A stretch of 64,000 nt of DNA from Bacillus sp. F19 (GCA_023823795.1 CP085710.1:3188001-3252000), one strand, 5' to 3'; counted from the first letter of the stretch, positions 52,351 to 61,872 are shown. Program-made: numbers and translations. The notes: a model not told the origin generated them from the sequence alone.

Positions 52351-52548
52351 TTAATTGTTTTTCCGTCTTTTCTTTTCATCTTTTAAATGAAGTGAATAAA
52401 CGGCTGCACTCAGAAAAATTGCACAATATGAGACATTCATAAACACCTCATCCGTTTTTTCCTCTACATAGGCAAAATATGCTATTCCTCCAAAATACAT
52501 GGAAATGAATAAGCCTGCCACACTAAATAACATATATACATCTTTCAT
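52351..52548 (-). CDS. ypmT: Small membrane protein (YpmT-like)
   Basis: 65 residues with two membrane helices (YMLFSVAGLFISMYFGGIAYFAY and VSYCAIFLSAAVYSLHL) and a basic tail. Length, topology and position between msrAB and the ypmS cluster match B. subtilis YpmT. Function unknown. Confidence 0.65.
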   Translation of the reverse strand: MKDVYMLFSVAGLFISMYFGGIAYFAYVEEKTDEVFMNVSYCAIFLSAAVYSLHLKDEKKRRKNN

Positions 52549-52561
52549 TCACATCACCTCT

Positions 52562-53677
52562 TCATTTTTTCTTTTCTTCGATTATTCTGGCCTGTTCATT
52601 TTCATATGCCACTATATAAGAAGCTTTATATTTCTGCTCAACTTTATTGCCGTTTTGTTTGATCTCAGCGATTACGTCTGCATCAACTTGAATCTTTTCA
52701 CCTTTTTTCTCTGTATTGAGATGTTGAATTTTGATAGACAACAAATCGTTAAACTGATTTCTAAAGGCTTCATATGACCTTTCAGACTTTAAACTGCTCC
52801 CTAATAATGAATAGGCCGTTACATAGTCGTGGAAGTCAATACTTTCTATGTAGTAGCTGATTAAATACTCTGCTGTTTCTAACTTTTTATTTTCACTTAT
52901 TTCCTCTGAAACGTCAAGACCCAGATCTGTTGGAAGAGATTTCATCGGGTTTTGTGACCAGCTTTCTGCAAGTGGAAGTATATCTTCAATAGGTATGCTG
53001 AATCCGATTTCTCCTTCTTCCATTCTGGCGGAATTCATTCCGATGACTTGTCCATCATTCCGTTCCAAAAGGGGCCCCCCGCTGTTTCCGGGTCCAATAG
53101 GTGCAGAAATCTGATGAACTCCCGAATACTTGTAGGGAGGCAGATCAAAATCTCGATTTGTTCCGCTGATGATCCCTGTAGTAACAGTATTTTGCAAACC
53201 AAGCGGACTTCCAAGCGCTACTATTTCCTGTCCAAGCTCTGCATCATGATGCTTTGATATCCGCACCGGCTCCTGATTCTTTAATCCTTCTACTCTCACT
53301 AACGCAACATCCGTTTCAGTGCTGATTCCAATCACATGCCCGTTAAATCCTTTCGCATCGGTGGTTCTGACTTTAACATCTTTAACACCTGCTACGACAT
53401 GCGCGTTTGTGATAATGTCTCCCATTTTATTATAAAGAAACCCTGAACCAACTGTTCCATCTGCAAGCTCCACCATGACAACCTTCTTTTGGGCTTCCCT
53501 GATAATTTCTTTTAATTCAAGTTCTGTCTCCTTCTGCTTTTCCTTGTTTTCAAGGAGGATTTCTGACTCGGCGAATACATTATCTGCTGCAGAATACTGA
53601 ATGCGGAAATAGCCAAAAACCCCTGCTGAAATAATTAGAATAGACAATGTGATGCTTATTATCCAGTTTTTTTTCAT
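52562..53677 (-). CDS. Membrane-anchored HtrA-like trypsin protease
   Basis: 371 residues from ATG 53677. One N-terminal membrane anchor, then a trypsin fold: DIITNAHVV (His), TDVALVRVEG (Asp), GPGNSGGPLL (Ser). There is no PDZ domain. The last 110 residues form an SnoaL/NTF2-like stalk (LISYYIESIDFHDYVTAYSLLGSSL). It would act outside the membrane in protein quality control. It lies 60 bases after the zinc-ribbon gene at 53738 and is likely its operon partner. Confidence 0.8.
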   Translation of the reverse strand: MKKNWIISITLSILIISAGVFGYFRIQYSAADNVFAESEILLENKEKQKETELELKEIIREAQKKVVMVELADGTVGSGFLYNKMGDIITNAHVVAGVKDVKVRTTDAKGFNGHVIGISTETDVALVRVEGLKNQEPVRISKHHDAELGQEIVALGSPLGLQNTVTTGIISGTNRDFDLPPYKYSGVHQISAPIGPGNSGGPLLERNDGQVIGMNSARMEEGEIGFSIPIEDILPLAESWSQNPMKSLPTDLGLDVSEEISENKKLETAEYLISYYIESIDFHDYVTAYSLLGSSLKSERSYEAFRNQFNDLLSIKIQHLNTEKKGEKIQVDADVIAEIKQNGNKVEQKYKASYIVAYENEQARIIEEKKK

Positions 53678-53737
53678 ATTCCTGCCTTTCTTATCCTTTA
53701 ATAAATACTTCACAAAGCTGATTGCAAAAAAAAACGA

Positions 53738-54886
53738 TTAGTCTTGGTACAACATGATATTTTCAATAGTGAAAACAACATCGTCATTTACGCCATATGT
53801 GATGTGTTCGAATGCTGCCTCTTTTCCCGGTTTCAATTCATTCGGATAGACGTTTGTTTTGCCTCTTTCAATCTCTTTTCCATCTTTGTCAGAAACCGTG
53901 AATTGGACGGTTATAGAGTGAATGGCAGATTTAGAAGTATTTTTAATTTTTCCTGAAGTTTTTGCATCTCCGAATTCATCTACTGTCACTTTTGTTTCTA
54001 AAACCTTAACAGCTTCATCTTTTAAGCGTTTTTCCTCTTTTGCAACTGTAACAGCTCTCTCTATCCTTTTTTGTTCAGCCTGTTCGAAAGCCGTTTTTTC
54101 AGAAAGGATTTTATCTTTTAAAGACAATAGCTTTTCATTGTCCCCATCATATTGCAATGCTTTATCAACTGTCACAATGGCTGAGTTGAATTGCTTTTGA
54201 GTTAAATCCTCCTCAGCATTCGCTGAACCAATCATTACCATTTTAGATTTGATTTGTTCTTTCACTATGTCTGCTTCAGCTGCGTCAAGAACAGTGACCT
54301 CTTTAAGTTTTTCAGCTAACTGATCAATGGAATTCAGTTCATTTATTTGTTCTTTGATTTCTCCGACCGTTACATTCATATCTGCCTTGCTGAGTTCAGA
54401 CTGCAGGCGGCTGTAAAGGGGAGATGAATGTCCGCTGATGATTCTGGTTAATAAATCAATTTCTGTTGAGGCTTGATCATAGTTGCTTTTTTGAATATGT
54501 TCTTTAATTTGTTCTAAATCCTGATTATATTCCTGAATCAGCATAATCAGCTCTTTTTCCTGTTTAAGCACATCATATCCACTTCTTAATTGGATGCCCT
54601 TTTCAGCATATTGAAGTGCTTTACTGTATTCTCCTGCTAAAGCTGATTGCTCTGCTTTTTTTTGAAGCGTAACTACTTCTTCATTTTTTGCTGCTTCATG
54701 CTCGTATACAGCAAATAATAGACTTGAAACTAAAACAAAACTCACAGCAGGAAGTATGTATAAAGAACGTTTGGATAAACGATAGAGTTTCCGTTCCCTG
54801 TCATTCATAAATAATTTTTTTCCGCAATGCGGACAGTAGTTTGAGAATTTTTCAATCTCTTTTTCTCCGCAATAATGACATTGCAT
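53738..54886 (-). CDS. Zinc-ribbon, membrane-anchored coiled-coil protein
   Basis: 382 residues from ATG 54886 (GAGGAGG upstream). An N-terminal zinc ribbon (CHYCGEKEIEKFSNYCPHCGKK), a membrane helix (LYILPAVSFVLVSSLLFAVY), then long helices with TPR/coiled-coil character (AEQSALAGEYSKALQYAEKG). The C-terminal FxLD-type domain (VKVLETKVTVDEFGDAKTSG, IHSITVQFTVSDKDG) is an Ig-like fold. Probably a sensor or scaffold for the adjacent protease. Confidence 0.7.
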   Translation of the reverse strand: MQCHYCGEKEIEKFSNYCPHCGKKLFMNDRERKLYRLSKRSLYILPAVSFVLVSSLLFAVYEHEAAKNEEVVTLQKKAEQSALAGEYSKALQYAEKGIQLRSGYDVLKQEKELIMLIQEYNQDLEQIKEHIQKSNYDQASTEIDLLTRIISGHSSPLYSRLQSELSKADMNVTVGEIKEQINELNSIDQLAEKLKEVTVLDAAEADIVKEQIKSKMVMIGSANAEEDLTQKQFNSAIVTVDKALQYDGDNEKLLSLKDKILSEKTAFEQAEQKRIERAVTVAKEEKRLKDEAVKVLETKVTVDEFGDAKTSGKIKNTSKSAIHSITVQFTVSDKDGKEIERGKTNVYPNELKPGKEAAFEHITYGVNDDVVFTIENIMLYQD

Positions 54887-55203
54887 TGAAGCTGCCTCCT
54901 CTGCCGGCATGTCCTAACTGCCTAATTTCAACTAAATCTTTCATAAGTATACATGCTTCATTTTGATCCTACTACTATCATTTATTCTTATTAATCCACT
55001 GAAAATATGACTTAATTCCTATTCATCGGACTAAGGAATCTGTAAAAGGGTTTGCTTTTTATAATGAAGTTCCCATCATAAATAGCTTTCTTTTATTTTT
55101 ACAGCCTTAAATTCACTTGCTGCGAATCATTCGGTGACTTTTGAATGATTTTCAAATAAATAAAACACCATATTCAAGTCAGAATATGGTGTTTTTAACG
55201 TAA

Positions 55204-55788
55204 TCAGTATTGAATATCCATTGGAACATACAATTTAAATTTTATATCGTCATTTTTCAGATCAAATGATTCTGCTTTTGCACGCAGGTTATTTTTAAAT
55301 TTAAGTTCTGTAATTTGAACATCAATGCTTTCATTTTTCGGATCAATGTATACATATTCCGGCAATGGATAGGTCTTTTTAATATAGCTCATCACGTACG
55401 GAACAGGTATAGGCAGACGGCCTATAGATAATTGCTTCACTTTAAGCAGCATGTTGCCGTCCTCTTTCACTTGAGGATCGAAGGAAAGAGTAAGATCAAC
55501 GTCTTTATTGAATGCTTTTACGGTGCCGTATAAATTCACTTCTTTGTCAAGTTCTACGCGGTAATTCAGCTCTTTTGCTTTTGCTTCTTTAACCAGGTAA
55601 TAATTAATCAGCAGATTTAGATCTTTTTTTGAAGAACTCACGGTAAAAGGAATCGTATCTGAGCTTGTCAGCTCTGCTGTCTCTGTCTGAGGCCGTTCAG
55701 CAGGCAGAAAAGGTGATACGATGATAAAAAGCAGAAAGATAAGGTTTAAGCTGAGTAAAACAATAAAGGCTGTTTTCCATTTTCTCAT
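55204..55788 (-). CDS. ypmS: YpmS-family membrane protein (DUF2140)
   Basis: 194 residues from ATG 55788, aligned with B. subtilis YpmS, which also starts with a MxKWK segment. One membrane helix (VLLSLNLIFLLFIIV), then an extracytoplasmic DUF2140 domain with INYYLVKEAKAKELNYRVEL and VKQLSIGRLPIPVPYVMSYI. Function unknown. It is 27 bases after ypmR, in the same operon. Confidence 0.8.
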   Translation of the reverse strand: MRKWKTAFIVLLSLNLIFLLFIIVSPFLPAERPQTETAELTSSDTIPFTVSSSKKDLNLLINYYLVKEAKAKELNYRVELDKEVNLYGTVKAFNKDVDLTLSFDPQVKEDGNMLLKVKQLSIGRLPIPVPYVMSYIKKTYPLPEYVYIDPKNESIDVQITELKFKNNLRAKAESFDLKNDDIKFKLYVPMDIQY

Positions 55789-55814
55789 ACAGTAATCATC
55801 CAATCTTTTTAAAT

Positions 55815-56609
55815 CTAGTCTGAGAGGCTTGAGTATACTCTGTCTGCTATTAATGAATACCCTGTTTCACTCGGATGAAACTCATCAATATAGAGAAGTT
55901 TCCCAACCGATTTATTAGAAAAGAGGTCTTGGGTAGGGACAAAAATGGCATTTCCGTCTTCCATGATAATGCGGTTTGATGTCTGATTCCATTCTTCTAC
56001 AATCGTGTCAATTTCACTGAGCTCAGGGAGCATAAATTTAAAAGGGTTATATAAACCTGTATATACAATGACTGCATCTGGGTTTGCTGTCCGGACCGTC
56101 TTCATTATTTTTTTGAACCGTTTTTCAAATAGAGGCTGTTCCTCGCGATATGGTTCAAGTTTAAGGTTTATAATATGATTGCGTGTAACCTTCATAATAT
56201 CATTTCCGCCAATTGTCATCATAATGATATCGGCATCTCTCAATTTTTCAATGACTTTTTCATTTCCAAGAACTTTTATCAAATCGGTCGTTTTATGACC
56301 TCTGACTCCAAAATTGGACACATCTACAGACGAAATGTTTTCTTCGCGCTGCAGCAAATCACTGACATCGCCGACGTAGCCTCCATTATTATCGGCATCT
56401 CCTACACCGGCGGTTAATGAATCTCCTATAGCAACTATATTTAAATTACTGGGGACAAAGTTTTTGGGGATGGGTTCCTTCATCAGATGCTCTTTATTAT
56501 TGACCGGTTTTGCAGCCATATCAGCAGGATTCCCTGATAATGCATTACAGCCGGAAAGCAGCATCAGTAATCCCATGAGCAAAATAAACAGATTTCGTAT
56601 CGTAATCAT
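55815..56609 (-). CDS. ypmR: SGNH/GDSL-type lipase-like lipoprotein (YpmR)
   Basis: 264 residues with lipobox MLLSGC. SGNH blocks are AIGDSLTAGVGD (catalytic Ser), NFGVRGHKTTDL (Gly), TIGGNDIM (Asn) and DEFHPSETGYSLIADRV (Asp/His). It is an esterase or lipase anchored outside the cell, like B. subtilis YpmR. The AGGGG lies directly against the ATG, so the true start may be a few codons later. Confidence 0.85.
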   Translation of the reverse strand: MITIRNLFILLMGLLMLLSGCNALSGNPADMAAKPVNNKEHLMKEPIPKNFVPSNLNIVAIGDSLTAGVGDADNNGGYVGDVSDLLQREENISSVDVSNFGVRGHKTTDLIKVLGNEKVIEKLRDADIIMMTIGGNDIMKVTRNHIINLKLEPYREEQPLFEKRFKKIMKTVRTANPDAVIVYTGLYNPFKFMLPELSEIDTIVEEWNQTSNRIIMEDGNAIFVPTQDLFSNKSVGKLLYIDEFHPSETGYSLIADRVYSSLSD

Positions 56610-57002
56610 CCCCTTGCACCGTTCTTTTAGCCTATGATTATATCATGTATTTGCGTACAGTTACAGCAAAAACGGATGAGCATCAGCACTATTCATTTAT
56701 GCTTCCATACAATTAAGATTGATGCCTCATCATGGCAGGTTATACTGTATATTTCCGCAGTGATATTGAATCTTAAGCTGAACCATCAGGAAAGCTGTTT
56801 TTTCATCCTTTTCCCTGTTTTCGATTGATTCTCAATAAATGAAGGAACCATTCTTTGTAATAAAATAAAAAACGCTATTTTTCCTCTCAGAAAAATAGCG
56901 TTTTTTCTATCGCTTATATACTTAACATCTCATACAGTGATTTGCGCATATGTAAAAAAACAGATTAAAAAATTTGAGCAGTTGATGAAAGGAGCAGGTA
57001 TT
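56610..57002. other. Gene-free stretch with a strong terminator
   Basis: Upstream region of ypmR, followed by a hairpin terminator at 56866-56908. I see no gene. Confidence 0.45.
56866..56908. terminator. Long perfect hairpin terminator
   Basis: AAAACGCTATTTTTC and GAAAAATAGCGTTTT arms separated by CTCTCA; symmetric A and T runs suggest it works both ways. Confidence 0.85.
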
Positions 57003-57089
57003 ATGGAATCGCCGCTATCAAAGAGATCCATTCTTAAAAACAAAAGCGGCCTGTGGTTTAATAATCTGAAAGTGCTCAAATATTCTTAG
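57003..57089 (+). CDS. Very small basic peptide
   Basis: 28 residues (MESPLSKRSILKNKSGLWFN...LKVLKYS) with GAAAGGAG eight bases before the ATG. The ribosome binding site is good, but the short length leaves this uncertain. Confidence 0.35.
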   Translation: MESPLSKRSILKNKSGLWFNNLKVLKYS

Positions 57090-57147
57090 CCGCATGACTT
57101 TTAATTACACTATTTGATGGCTGCAGAACCAGAATCATATTGCTCTA

Positions 57148-57398
57148 TTAATACCCAGTATAGTACCCAGCAGGTGCATATGATTGCCAATAAGGCTGAT
57201 GTGGATAATTTTGATGACAGGTGTGTTTTGTATTTCCTGCACGTTCTTGTCCGCAGTTTTTATAAGGACCAATATATGTAAGACGTTTATATAATTGCTG
57301 CTGTCCTTTTTAAATAAGGTGCTTTTATTTACGTCAAACGTGTATTGAACGGATGGAGAAGTATAATCCATATATGAAACCATATCCTTTCGCTTCAC
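57148..57398 (-). pseudogene. Frameshifted Tyr/Pro-rich coat-like protein
   Basis: The 5' frame (GTG 57398 or ATG 57383) reads MVSYMDYTSPSVQYTFDVNK and STLFKK. After an A5 run near 57315 the sense continues in another frame as QQQLYKRLTYIGPYKNCGQE and ends PHQPYWQSYAPAGYYTGY at TAA 57148. That Tyr/Pro/Gly-rich end resembles small spore coat proteins. A one-base indel in the A run would restore one protein of about 80 residues. Confidence 0.5.
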
Positions 57399-57524
57399 CT
57401 CTTTGATTGGATTGTCAATTTAGGTGTATTGTATTCTCGGTAAATCCAATAGGTGAATATCATGAAATATCGAAACTTTATCTGTAATGGAGCAAAAAAA
57501 TCCGCAATCTGCGGATTTTTTTCA

Positions 57525-58097
57525 TTACTGTATCTTTTTTACATCATCAATTATTTCATCATAATCTACATTTTCTACTCCGTCATAGTCTTTCATGACC
57601 TTGCCGTTCTGATCAATCAAATAAAACAATGTTCCGTGAATGACTTGATTCTGTCCTTCAGGCTTTTGAACGATCGTTTTAAAGCTGCTTTTTGCAAAGT
57701 TGTCGATTTCCTTTTGAGAATACCCGGTCAGGAAATCCCAATTTTCAAGTGAAAGAGGATATCTGCCTGCAAATTCCTTTAATTTCTCTGGGGTGTCCAC
57801 TTCAGGGTCAACACTGAATGAGACGAGCCGCACATCTAATCCAGCTTCTTTCAACTGCTTCTGCAATTCTGTCATATGCGCCGTCATTGGCGGACAAACC
57901 GTATCACAGCTTGTAAAAATGAAATTTGCTACCCAGATTTCCCCTTTTAGATCATTCAAACCGACTGGCTTTCCATCCTGATTTATGTAGGAAAAATCAG
58001 CAATTTCATAATTAAGAGCTCCTTTTATACCGCTGGAACCGCATCCTGATAAGAGAGTAATAGTAAGTAAAAGTAATAGTATATAGTGTTTTTTCAT
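57525..58097 (-). CDS. ypmQ: SCO1/SenC-family lipoprotein (YpmQ)
   Basis: 190 residues. Lipobox LLSGC, then a thioredoxin fold with FTSCDTVCPPM (CxxxC copper site) and VIHGTLFYLIDQNGKV, where the His completes the copper ligands. SCO proteins deliver copper to the CuA site of cytochrome c oxidase. AAAGGTGACT precedes the ATG. Same order as in B. subtilis next to ypmR. Confidence 0.9.
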   Translation of the reverse strand: MKKHYILLLLLTITLLSGCGSSGIKGALNYEIADFSYINQDGKPVGLNDLKGEIWVANFIFTSCDTVCPPMTAHMTELQKQLKEAGLDVRLVSFSVDPEVDTPEKLKEFAGRYPLSLENWDFLTGYSQKEIDNFAKSSFKTIVQKPEGQNQVIHGTLFYLIDQNGKVMKDYDGVENVDYDEIIDDVKKIQ

Positions 58098-58308
58098 TGC
58101 AGGGAGTCACCTTTCCTTTATAATCCAATATGAAAAGTTTAACAAAACATTAAGAGATTGGGAAGCACATGCTTGAAAGTGGTTACACAGTTCAAATGAT
58201 TGACACAATTATCCTCCCTTCATGATGCTCTCAAAGTCAGCAATAAAAGCGTCATAGTTAAATTTAACCGCAATTCGGTGAACGGGGTAATCAGCAGATC
58301 TAATACTG

Positions 58309-58750
58309 ATACTTTCAAATTTAATTCCGATACTTTCAAATTTAATTCCGATATTTCAGATTTAATTCCGATATTTTCAAATTTAATTCCGATACTTTCA
58401 AATTTAATTCCGATACTTTCAAATTTAATTCCGATACTTTCAAATTTAATTCCGATACTTTCAAATTTAATTCCGATACTTTCAAATTTAATTCCGATAC
58501 TTTCAAATTTAATTCCGATACTTTCAAATTTAATTCCGATACTTTCAAATTTAATTCCGATACTTTCAAATTTAATTCCGATACTTTCAAATTTAATTCC
58601 GATACTTTCAAATTTAATTCAGATACTTTCAAATTTAATTCCGATACTTTCAAATTTAATTCCGATACTTTCAAATTTAATTCCGATACTTTCAAATTTA
58701 ATTCTGATACTTTCAAATTTAATTCCGATACTTTCAAATTTAATTCCGTA
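58309..58750. repeat. 21-bp minisatellite, about 20 copies, open on both strands
   Basis: The unit tttcaaatttaattccgatac repeats head to tail with only scattered single changes; the first copies are slightly shortened. As 21 is divisible by three, one plus frame (LIPILSN) and one minus frame (SELNLKV) stay open throughout. Neither frame has a convincing ribosome binding site. It lies between ypmQ and the degV-like gene, which are transcribed leftward. Confidence 0.95.
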
Positions 58751-58817
58751 TAAATGTGAACAACCTCACGAAAGACCCCATAAAAAAACACATGGCATTG
58801 TCCATGTGTTTTTCAAA

Positions 58818-59660
58818 CTATTCAGCAAAATACATAAATCCTATGGCACCTGGACCAGTATGTGTTGAAATAACAGGCGTTGTGTAGTATATCTCAATTG
58901 GATAGTCTGCATTCATTTCGAGGAGAGCATTTTTTAAGTTTGTTGCAAGCGCTAATGAATCTGCATGCACGATGCCAACAGCTTTTACTGTTTTGTTTTT
59001 CACATCTTCAGCGAACTGTTTGACGAGAAATTTCACAATTTGTGAGTGGCTCCGCACCTTTGTGACAGGGGTATAAACGCCATCTGCAAGCGAAGCAATC
59101 GGCTTGATATTAAGAAGTGAGCCAATCATCGCTTTGCCTCTGCCGATTCTGCCGCCTTTCACCAGGTTTTCAAGTGTATCTACCGTTACGAAAAGCTGGC
59201 TGTTTTTGCGAATGTGTTCAATCCGTTCGAGAATTTCCTGTTTGGAGGCACCTGCCTGGGCCATTTTTGCAGCTTCAATCACTTGAAAGGCCAGTGCCCT
59301 TGAAATAAACATGGAGTCGATTACGGTAACATCTGCATCTGTCATGCCCGCTGCACTTTCGGCTGAACGAACGGTGCCGCTCATGCCCCCGGTCATATGT
59401 ATAGAAATGATACTGCTGCCGTCTGCACCGAGTTCATCGTAAACTTGTGCAAACTTTCCAACAGGCGGCTGAGAGCTTTTGGGAAGCTCGTCCGCTTCTT
59501 TCATTTTTTTTATAAATTCTTCCGGCCCTATGTCCACACGGTCAAGATAAGACTCATTGTCTATCACGATCGTCAGCGGAACTACTTTAATATCGTATTT
59601 TTCGATCATGTCATGACTTAGATCTCCTGTGGAATCAGTCACAATTTTAACCTTTGTCAA
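58818..59660 (-). CDS. DegV-family fatty-acid-binding protein
   Basis: 280 residues from TTG 59660, with AGGGAAG eight bases upstream; the GTG at 59669 abuts that site. It has IVTDSTGDLSHDMIEKYDI, SSQPPVGKFAQVYDEL, HMTGGMSGTVRSAESAA and a C-terminal THTGPGAIGFMYFAE. DegV/FakB proteins bind fatty acids for phosphorylation by FakA. It is encoded between ypmP and ypmQ homologues. A terminator-like hairpin (acatggcattgtccatgt) follows. Confidence 0.88.
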   Translation of the reverse strand: MTKVKIVTDSTGDLSHDMIEKYDIKVVPLTIVIDNESYLDRVDIGPEEFIKKMKEADELPKSSQPPVGKFAQVYDELGADGSSIISIHMTGGMSGTVRSAESAAGMTDADVTVIDSMFISRALAFQVIEAAKMAQAGASKQEILERIEHIRKNSQLFVTVDTLENLVKGGRIGRGKAMIGSLLNIKPIASLADGVYTPVTKVRSHSQIVKFLVKQFAEDVKNKTVKAVGIVHADSLALATNLKNALLEMNADYPIEIYYTTPVISTHTGPGAIGFMYFAE

Positions 59661-59762
59661 CGGTATCACTTCCCTAATAATCTAACTATCTTGTATTATA
59701 CCCTCAATTCTCATTTTAACAAAAGAAAAGACCGCAAGTTGTTTATGCGGTCTTACAGCGTG

Positions 59763-60014
59763 CTACGCGTTATGTTTTAAAATGTCAGGTTGATAAATGG
59801 CTTCATAATCTGGCCACTTTATTGATTTTTTCAAGTAATCCCTGAACGAATAAATATCGTTTGGATGGTTCTGTGCTGTGATCTTTGATAAAAACGTCTG
59901 CAGTCGGATTTGAACGAGAAATCGGTATTGATTATCTTCCTCCAATACTGGAATGTCTGTGATTTTTACCTTATGTCCATTTAACAGCTTGAACTCTAGG
60001 CTCTTGAATAACAA
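59763..60014 (-). CDS. ypmP: YpmP-like protein (DUF2535)
   Basis: 83 residues from TTG 60014 (AGAGG upstream), the length of B. subtilis YpmP; the ATG at 60035 would add seven residues. KSLEFKLLNGHKVKITDIPVL and IRLQTFLSKIT are the family features. Function unknown; it lies downstream of ilvA as in B. subtilis. Confidence 0.8.
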   Translation of the reverse strand: MLFKSLEFKLLNGHKVKITDIPVLEEDNQYRFLVQIRLQTFLSKITAQNHPNDIYSFRDYLKKSIKWPDYEAIYQPDILKHNA

Positions 60015-60116
60015 GTTATCAATCCTCTTTTTCACCCGTTTCTTATATTATAACCCAACTAAAAGCAGAAGTCTGTCTAATTGTGTCAGTAAAGGCTAAA
60101 ATTTTCATTAAAAAAA

Positions 60117-61385
60117 TCAGATGAAAAGATGAAATAAACTGCTGTCTTTTTTCACTTCAGTAAATGGAAAACCTTTTCGCTGCATTCTATTCAGCAAACC
60201 CGTGTAGTCCTCTTTGTTTTTCAGCTCAATTCCAACAAATGCAGGTCCGCTGTCGCGATTGTTCTTTTTCGTATATTCAAATCTGGAAATGTCATCGTTT
60301 GGACCGAGCACTTCATCGAGAAATTCTCTAAGTGCGCCGGCGCGCTGAGGAAAATTCACAATAAAATAGTGCTGCAGCCCTTCATACATCAGCGAGCGCT
60401 CTTTCATTTCCTGCATGCGGCCAATGTCATTATTCCCTCCGCTCACAATACAGACAATGTTTTTCCCCTTGATTTCGTCTCTGTAAAAATCAAGGGCAGC
60501 GATTGGAAGAGCACCTGCAGGCTCGGCAACAATTGCATTCTCATTGTACAGGCTTAAAATCGTGGTGCAAACTTTTCCCTCCGGCACAAGGATATGATCA
60601 TCTACAGTCTGTCTGCAAATCGAAAAATTGTGATCTCCAATCCGCTTCACTGCTGCTCCGTCCACAAATTTATCAATATTTTCAAGCTCCACCACTTCTC
60701 CGGCTGTAATCGATTCCGCAAAAGAAGGTGCCCCCTCTGGTTCAACTCCAATGACCTTTGTACCCGGGGAAACTTGTTTAAAATAAGTCCCGATACCTGA
60801 TATCAGTCCTCCTCCTCCAATACTTGCAAATACGTAATCAAGCTCTGCATCGCAGTCATTAAGAATTTCAATGGCAATCGTTCCCTGTCCGGCGATGACC
60901 TCTAAATCATCAAATGGATGAATAAAGGCCCTATTCTCTGACTCGCTGCATTCTCTTGCCTTTTTATATGAATCATCAAACGTGTCGCCAGTAAGTATAA
61001 TCTCAATATGCCCTCGTCCGAAAAGCTCTACCTGGGATACTTTTTGTCTAGGGGTTGTGGATGGCATAAAGATTTTGCCGTGAATATTCAATTGCTTGCA
61101 AGAATAGGCTACCCCCTGCGCATGATTCCCGGCGCTGGCACAAACAATGCCATTAACGGTTTCTTCTTTTGTCAGCTGTTTAATTTTGTTATAGGCGCCT
61201 CTTAATTTGAAAGAACGTACTATCTGAAGATCTTCTCTTTTCAAATAGACGCTGCAATCATATTTTTCAGAAAGGCGTTCATCTTTTTGAAGAGGTGTAT
61301 GAATGACAACATCTTTTAACAAATGGTGCGCCTTTAAGATGTCTGCCACATGAATGGCGGGTTCAAGATTCATCATTTGTTTCAT
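60117..61385 (-). CDS. ilvA: Threonine deaminase (threonine ammonia-lyase)
   Basis: 422 residues from ATG 61385 (AAAGGA upstream), the same length as B. subtilis IlvA. The PLP enzyme has REDLQIVRSFKLRGA (Schiff-base Lys), ASAGNHAQGVAY, SIGGGGLISG and VSGGNNDIGRM. The C-terminal ACT-like domain (YFIVNFPQRAGALREFLDE) binds isoleucine or valine for feedback control. It makes 2-oxobutanoate from threonine, the first step to isoleucine. No T-box was seen upstream. Confidence 0.95.
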   Translation of the reverse strand: MKQMMNLEPAIHVADILKAHHLLKDVVIHTPLQKDERLSEKYDCSVYLKREDLQIVRSFKLRGAYNKIKQLTKEETVNGIVCASAGNHAQGVAYSCKQLNIHGKIFMPSTTPRQKVSQVELFGRGHIEIILTGDTFDDSYKKARECSESENRAFIHPFDDLEVIAGQGTIAIEILNDCDAELDYVFASIGGGGLISGIGTYFKQVSPGTKVIGVEPEGAPSFAESITAGEVVELENIDKFVDGAAVKRIGDHNFSICRQTVDDHILVPEGKVCTTILSLYNENAIVAEPAGALPIAALDFYRDEIKGKNIVCIVSGGNNDIGRMQEMKERSLMYEGLQHYFIVNFPQRAGALREFLDEVLGPNDDISRFEYTKKNNRDSGPAFVGIELKNKEDYTGLLNRMQRKGFPFTEVKKDSSLFHLFI

Positions 61386-61844
61386 AGGGTAAAATCCTTT
61401 CTGCATCAATGATTTAATTGGAACATTATATCATGAATATTCATAATTAAAAGTTATTATTAAAAAATTCTCATAATTTCTTAACATTGGTGGTTATTTT
61501 CTTGGAATTTGAACTTAAGAATGCCGGGGAGCCATTCATTGTTTTGTTGTAGCAGATGAAGACAATGGCCGTTTTATGATCAGAATGAGGATCCGGACGG
61601 CAAGGTTTTAACCCCGCACACGAATGAACACAATGGATCAGTGAAAACAGGTCAAGGGAACAGTTTGAAAACCAGCCACAGTTTAAGAAGTTATTGGAAT
61701 AGTTATAAAGGGATTGATGCTGGATGCCTCAATCCTTTTTTCCACTAGCACCATTACATTTCATCCTCAGGTAAACCCAGTTCATTCAACTTGCCTGACG
61801 CTTTCATCTCAAAATTTTCTAAAAAAATAAATCTTATTGGTTCC
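61386..61844. other. Gene-free stretch with a decayed frame
   Basis: Between the divergent ilvA and yplP genes. A plus-strand frame without a start (WPFYDQNEDPDGKVLTPHTN to about 61746) looks like an old coding remnant. No T-box or other riboswitch is recognisable. Confidence 0.4.
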
Positions 61845-61845
61845 A

Positions 61846-61872
61846 ATTAGTTGTGTTTGGGTGTTATAATAA
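61846..61872 (+). promoter_or_regulatory. Probable sigma-A promoter of yplP-yplQ
   Basis: A perfect TATAAT -10 box ends near 61871. A TTG-type -35 candidate (ttgtgt) lies about 15 bases upstream, a short spacing. It is the only good promoter-like sequence ahead of yplP. Confidence 0.4.

Noticed and set aside
58309-58750. The 21-bp array as a CRISPR
   Set aside because: Repeats are directly abutting with no spacers.
58200-58868. Long plus-strand frame (222 codons) over the 21-bp array as a real gene
   Set aside because: It is produced by repeat periodicity, the opposite strand is equally open, and there is no ribosome binding site or conserved start.
61386-61844. T-box or other leader ahead of ilvA
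   Set aside because: No ggtggaaccacg-type box or terminator pair is present between the gene and the upstream region.
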